A DNA stretch of 10,095 nt from Euperipatoides rowelli (lineage: Eukaryota; Onychophora; Udeonychophora; Euonychophora; Peripatopsidae). Both the position numbers and the translations under genes were made by a program. Below the pieces are notes generated by a model that was not told where the DNA came from, searched no databases, and saw only the letters and a program-made list of their open reading frames with translations. The stretch lies in assembly GCA_003024985.2 (NCBI GenBank), contig PXIH01S0001392.1. The stretch is one strand, 5' to 3'. Positions 6,854 through 10,095 of the stretch are shown here, in pieces. The number at the start of each line of letters is the position of its first letter. Position 1 is the first letter of the stretch.

Positions 6854-6979
6854 AAAATGGCTGAGAGCTGCACAGTCACTGCCCCCCCCCCTTTATAAAA
6901 ACCCCCATCTCCATACACCCGCCTCTACCTAATACACTTATCCCTAAACCTTTGCCTACCCCCAAAAAAACGACCAATC
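6854..6979 (-). promoter_or_regulatory. Promoter-like cluster upstream of the chimeric frame
   Basis: Reading the minus strand downstream: an inverted CCAAT box (GATTGGTC, about 6980-6973), a GGCGGG box (about 6922-6917), TATAAAG (6897-6891), TCAG at 6864-6861, and GCCATTTTGG (6861-6852), which matches the YY1/Pho core GCCATnTT. The TATA-to-TCAG distance is about 33-35 bases, as in RNA polymerase II core promoters. A YY1 site near the start is an established feature of the mammalian L1 promoter. The TATA box is palindromic (TTTATAAA), so a + strand promoter is equally possible. The chimeric ATG lies about 590 bases downstream. This is motif evidence only. Confidence 0.35.
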
Positions 6980-7521
6980 AAAGGACTTGGTCTTAATAAT
7001 CAAACACAGACGAAACCAAATACACTTCTACCTCGCTCAACCTATCAAACAACAGTTATCTATACATCAGACATACCAAAAACAAATTCCAACCAAAACA
7101 GAAGCAAAAACACGACCACCTAACTACCCATATATACACTCTTATCATTCCACAACAACTAAGTTAATACACTGTTTGACCGATTTGAATACACTTGATT
7201 CAACTTCTCCAGCATTACATCCGCTCAAAACCACCCACAATGACATAGCTAGACTACCACCCCCGCCTAAACTTAGTCACTTGGGTTTAAAAAAAAAGAC
7301 ATTTCTTGACTATTTCATTAACATACCCATATACTATGAAACAAATTACAATAATATAAGACAGGCAAACACAGGAGCAAGAATGGAAAATACACCCCAC
7401 TCCCACACCAACCCCCTCTAATTTTAACCCATTACTAAAGATAACACAATAAACTAATTACACATTGATAAATATTAATTTTTACTCAATTTAATACTCT
7501 ACTAAGTCACCCCCAAATCAT

Positions 7522-9384
7522 TTAACCTAACTCAGGGGTCAGTAAACTCCCATACTCAATCTTGAATTTTTTTCTACCCTCAATATCATCCTCCTCCTTA
7601 CCAACTTTAACACTTGTTATTGGATTCACTACCCTGTCATCATCCTCTTCATTATCACTATTGCACATTTTCCCCAAACTCCTTTTGCGACTATTTTCAT
7701 ACTCCTCCTCCTTCATATCTTGCAGGTCAATAGCTTCCTCCATTATATAGTTAAGTTCCTCGAACTCACGACCTGACCAGAATAATGCCTTAGATACAAC
7801 CGGTGTTATTAATTTCCTAATTTTATCGATATCTAAATTAATTAATTCATCCTCAGGGTTACAACCCTTCTTTTTCTTCACTTCCACTAATCTTACCACC
7901 ATATTACAAATGCTTTTAACATCGGTTATCTCACATAACCCCACTGGTTCATTACCCTCAATATCACCATGCTTCGCACCTACACCCTTCTCTTCATCAT
8001 CACCTATCGTACTATTACCTATACCTTTTTTGAAAAAAATTTCATCTCCCACTACAGCCTCACCATCTTTTTTAACTACTGCTTCATTATTCATCAGTAA
8101 AATCCTTTTAATTGCACATTCCACTTTCTTATCCTTCATATTACCAGATGTCTTAATACTACTTTTTCGAGAATTATCTCCTAACACCCTATCTTTTAAT
8201 ACTAAATTAGCCATTCCCTCAGGTTTTGCAGCGATGTCCTCTTCACTATCTTCCGACTTTTTACTAACACCACTACTCACTAATTTAGGGCGTTGTGCAC
8301 TAGCCAGAATAGCCAAATCTTCTAACACATTCACAGTACTTTTGACCATCTTACTATTTTTAATACTACTTTCAATACTTATACTCTCTGACAGATTCTT
8401 ATAACCCTTACCATCAGCACTCTGGCTCTTTACCCCAACTCTACAAGTACTCTGCATATGTCCAGACTTACCACACCCAAAACACTTCACAATCCCACTT
8501 GACATTTCTATATTAAAAAAACGGCCACCAAACCCCACAGATATCCGGTCAGGCAATACTTTCCCTTCACCAAGGAACAGCCAAACCCTACGCCTGTGGG
8601 ACTTGACGTGTCCAAATTTATCTTTGTCACCAGGTGCATATACAAACTTAACATCATCAGGACTACATTTTCCATATTCGGAGAAAGCCTGACAAATATA
8701 CCTATTTGGAATAATCGGTGGTACACCTTTAAGAATNGCCAAGGTAGGCCGATCCATCACCCTATAGGCTTTGAACCAGACCCCATCCACCGATAGCCCT
8801 TTTTTTAAAACTAAATCAAGACTTAAGGCATCCACATCGGTAATCTCTATTATATTCCTTACATCTCCATTAAATGCAACAACGTTATTGTCACCCACAA
8901 CTTTCCCGACAGCACACAGATATTGTACAAAGGAATATCCAAAAGTCTTGGGGATCCAAAAAGTACAGCCCCAAAATCTATTATACTCATCCACTTGACT
9001 TCCCACCTCATCAATAGATAAACTGATACTATTTCCCACACTATCACCTTTTTCACTCGCACTAGTCTCACTCTCATCTAATTTCTTCTCGACACTCACA
9101 CCAACACCCACATCATTTTGTCCATCCTCATCAGAATCAGAGGAAACACACAAATCAGATGACAGACTACTACCATTCTTCAGACCACTTGGCTCACCAA
9201 TCCCCATAGTCACATTATCATGAACTGTGTAAGAAAGCCCGTCAGACCCATCCCATAATGAATCTTCAATGGCATCCCCACTCAAACCAACACCCTTACT
9301 TGAACCTTTAAAAAAGCCCACCTTTTTCAGCCTTCCTTTACTACTACCCCCCCACCCTACTCCTTGTAAATTAACCTCAGACAT
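7522..9384 (-). CDS. Non-LTR retrotransposon ORF1 (gag-like) protein with CCHC zinc knuckle
   Basis: An intact frame of 620 codons from the first ATG (9384-9382). The frame is open 19 codons further up, but without an ATG there. The first ~130 residues are Gly/Ser/Asp-rich and disordered-looking. Residues about 140-300 follow the known LINE gag pattern: an RRM-like fold segment, LKGVPPIIPNRYI, a YGK turn, a KDKFGHV/RRRVWLFL strand, and then the zinc knuckle CFGCGKSGHMQSTC (residues 301-314, CX2CX4HX4C; 8484-8443). The second half is charged, with Lys/Arg clusters (VKKKK, SRKRS, GRKKFK) that could act as nuclear localisation signals, and acidic runs near the end. The codon with an undetermined base (N at 8737) reads GCN, so it is alanine whatever the base is. 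In LINEs this protein coats the RNA and has chaperone activity. The intact state suggests a young or selected copy. No EN/RT follows it here. Confidence 0.75.
   Translation of the reverse strand: MSEVNLQGVGWGGSSKGRLKKVGFFKGSSKGVGLSGDAIEDSLWDGSDGLSYTVHDNVTMGIGEPSGLKNGSSLSSDLCVSSDSDEDGQNDVGVGVSVEKKLDESETSASEKGDSVGNSISLSIDEVGSQVDEYNRFWGCTFWIPKTFGYSFVQYLCAVGKVVGDNNVVAFNGDVRNIIEITDVDALSLDLVLKKGLSVDGVWFKAYRVMDRPTLXILKGVPPIIPNRYICQAFSEYGKCSPDDVKFVYAPGDKDKFGHVKSHRRRVWLFLGEGKVLPDRISVGFGGRFFNIEMSSGIVKCFGCGKSGHMQSTCRVGVKSQSADGKGYKNLSESISIESSIKNSKMVKSTVNVLEDLAILASAQRPKLVSSGVSKKSEDSEEDIAAKPEGMANLVLKDRVLGDNSRKSSIKTSGNMKDKKVECAIKRILLMNNEAVVKKDGEAVVGDEIFFKKGIGNSTIGDDEEKGVGAKHGDIEGNEPVGLCEITDVKSICNMVVRLVEVKKKKGCNPEDELINLDIDKIRKLITPVVSKALFWSGREFEELNYIMEEAIDLQDMKEEEYENSRKRSLGKMCNSDNEEDDDRVVNPITSVKVGKEEDDIEGRKKFKIEYGSLLTPELG
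8443..8484 (-). other. CCHC zinc knuckle of the gag-like protein
   Basis: CFGCGKSGHMQSTC has all four ligands at the canonical CX2CX4HX4C spacing of retroviral and LINE gag nucleic-acid-binding knuckles. Only one knuckle is present; many LINE gags have two or three. Confidence 0.9.
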
Positions 9385-9441
9385 AGAGGGAAAAAACCCC
9401 AGACAAAGCTTAGAATTATCTGAAATAAACGTTATTTTCAA

Positions 9442-10095
9442 AGCCTATTCCACGTCAGAAATAAGGCCTAGAATAACCCCTTACCTAACGTCACTCTTAC
9501 GGCCTTTACTAACCTAAATCAATAGAATTTTAAAAAGTCTAAACTTTAGCCCTACTAAAACACCTAAAACGCCTTTACTTATCACAAAATATTAATCTAT
9601 TAACAAAAATGTTCAATACAGTACTTTAACCAACTAAAATTTTAACATAAGGCTTAGAATTTATAGCCTACCAAAAACGTTTTCATTTTCAAGGCCTCTA
9701 GAGCTTAAAACACTGAAAAAAATCTTCCTAATTTAAATCAAAATTAAAAAAAAAAGTAATCTAATAATTAAAACCTAACATATTATATTAATTTATCAAC
9801 AAAAATAATAAATTTCTTCAATTTAAGTGCCAAAAAGGCTTACAATTCAAAAACGTTTTTTTGAGGGCCTTGAATTTTAAAGCTAGAAACTTTTCCTAAC
9901 CTAGAAAAAATTCTTAAAATCAAAAATTTACTCAAAATTCAAAAAATAAAACCTAATTCTTATTCCAAATTAAATTTAAACATATAAACCTACTAATTAT
10001 ATCTCAAAAAAATAATTATTAATAGGAAAAATTTAGCAAAAACACTAACGTTTTAAAGCCATGTGCTTCAATGTTAAAACGCTAAAAATTTCCAC
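9442..10095. other. AT-rich flank upstream of gag, possibly the element's 5' region
   Basis: No gene is visible. The stretch holds loosely related blocks: GGCTTAGAATTTATAGCC (9650) and GGCTTACAATTC (9837), each followed by AAAACGTTTT and then a TTGAATTTTAAAGCTAGAAA- or TCTAGAGCTTAAAA-like segment about 185 bp apart. This spacing resembles the ~180-bp period of the array at 1961-2400, and ATGTTAAAACGCTA at 10071-10084 is shared exactly with 1980-1993. Tandem repeats at the 5' end are common in LINEs, so this may be a 5' untranslated region, but a repeat family independent of the element would look the same. Confidence 0.4.

Larger units (their letters stand above)
6271..7521. other. AT-rich spacer between gag and the chimeric frame
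   Basis: No long minus-strand frame is present; the best minus-strand frames are about 30-50 codons and show no endonuclease or reverse transcriptase motif. A + strand open stretch at about 6948-7421 lacks an ATG near its start and is rich in Thr/His/Asn/Pro, as expected from a G-poor strand, so I do not call it a gene. The spacer holds (AC)6 at 6521-6533, a 14-G run at 6667-6680, a 7-G run at 6830-6836, a 10-C run at 6882-6891 and a promoter-like cluster. In an autonomous LINE this position would hold the start of ORF2. Confidence 0.5.
3240..9441 (-). mobile_element. LINE-like (non-LTR) retroelement lacking a visible EN/RT core
   Basis: On the minus strand the order is a gag-type ORF1 with a CCHC zinc knuckle, a 1.25-kb spacer, and a damaged frame ending in a LINE ORF2-type zinc-binding domain, followed by a non-coding 3' region. 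Gag with one CCHC knuckle and an ORF2 C-terminal CCHC finger are known hallmarks of many animal non-LTR clades. The endonuclease and reverse transcriptase, usually some 800-900 residues, are absent from this interval: I see no frame of suitable length and no YADD-type catalytic motif. Boundaries are approximate, since no target-site duplication or A-tail was found. It could be a non-autonomous family, a single deleted copy, or two adjacent elements. The clade is not assigned. Confidence 0.6.

Noticed and set aside
6948-7421. Open + strand stretch of about 145-155 codons in the spacer
   Set aside because: It lacks an ATG near its start, its composition (Thr, His, Asn, Pro, Lys) is what a G-poor AT-rich strand gives, and no motif is recognisable.
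7910-8404. 164-codon + strand frame opposite gag
   Set aside because: Ser/Leu-rich shadow of the gag coding strand, which is supported by a zinc knuckle and conserved gag pattern.
1-10095. CRISPR array, bacterial operon or phage-type defence system
   Set aside because: There are no regular short repeats with unique spacers, no ribosome binding sites and no prokaryotic gene families. The content is that of an animal nuclear genome.

Overview
This looks like a piece of invertebrate animal nuclear genome rich in transposable elements. There is no bacterial gene organisation: no operons, no ribosome binding sites, and long AT-rich non-coding stretches. The coding capacity that can be recognised is retrotransposon-like and lies on the minus strand. 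A short TTAGGG-type telomeric tract, scattered single N bases, AT-rich flanks and many long G or C homopolymers are also present. I cannot name the species. The TTAGGG (rather than TTAGG) unit would fit a mollusc, annelid or similar animal better than a typical insect or decapod, but one 32-bp tract is weak evidence.

Layout in + coordinates: 1-1002 is A-rich, gene-free sequence. 1003-1936 holds three copies of a heat-shock-element-bearing repeat; the last two form a 288-bp tandem duplication. 1937-2440 holds about three degenerate copies of a ~180-bp AT-rich repeat. 2440-3985 is GC-richer non-coding sequence, probably in part the 3' untranslated region of a minus-strand retroelement. 3986-6270 (minus) is a damaged reading frame of about 755 codons. 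Its last ~320 residues look like the C-terminal zinc-finger end of a LINE ORF2, and its first ~430 residues are unrecognised and AT-rich. 6271-7521 is an AT-rich spacer with a promoter-like cluster. 7522-9384 (minus) is an intact LINE-type gag/ORF1 with a CCHC zinc knuckle. 9385-10095 is AT-rich sequence that could be the 5' end of the element.

Read on the minus strand, the order is gag ORF1, spacer, then a novel N-terminal region fused to a LINE C-terminal zinc finger, then a structured 3' region. No endonuclease or reverse transcriptase core is visible between gag and the C-terminal domain. The simplest reading is a non-autonomous LINE-like element that kept gag and the 3' end but lost or replaced the catalytic part, comparable in principle to ORF1-only 'half-LINEs'. 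Alternatives are an ordinary internally deleted LINE copy, or two elements lying next to each other. The second frame carries only two visible lesions, one in-frame TAA and one 14-bp tandem duplication, so it was recently intact.

The most distinctive candidates for follow-up are this RT-less gag plus chimeric protein arrangement and the duplicated heat-shock-promoter-like unit at 1375-1936.
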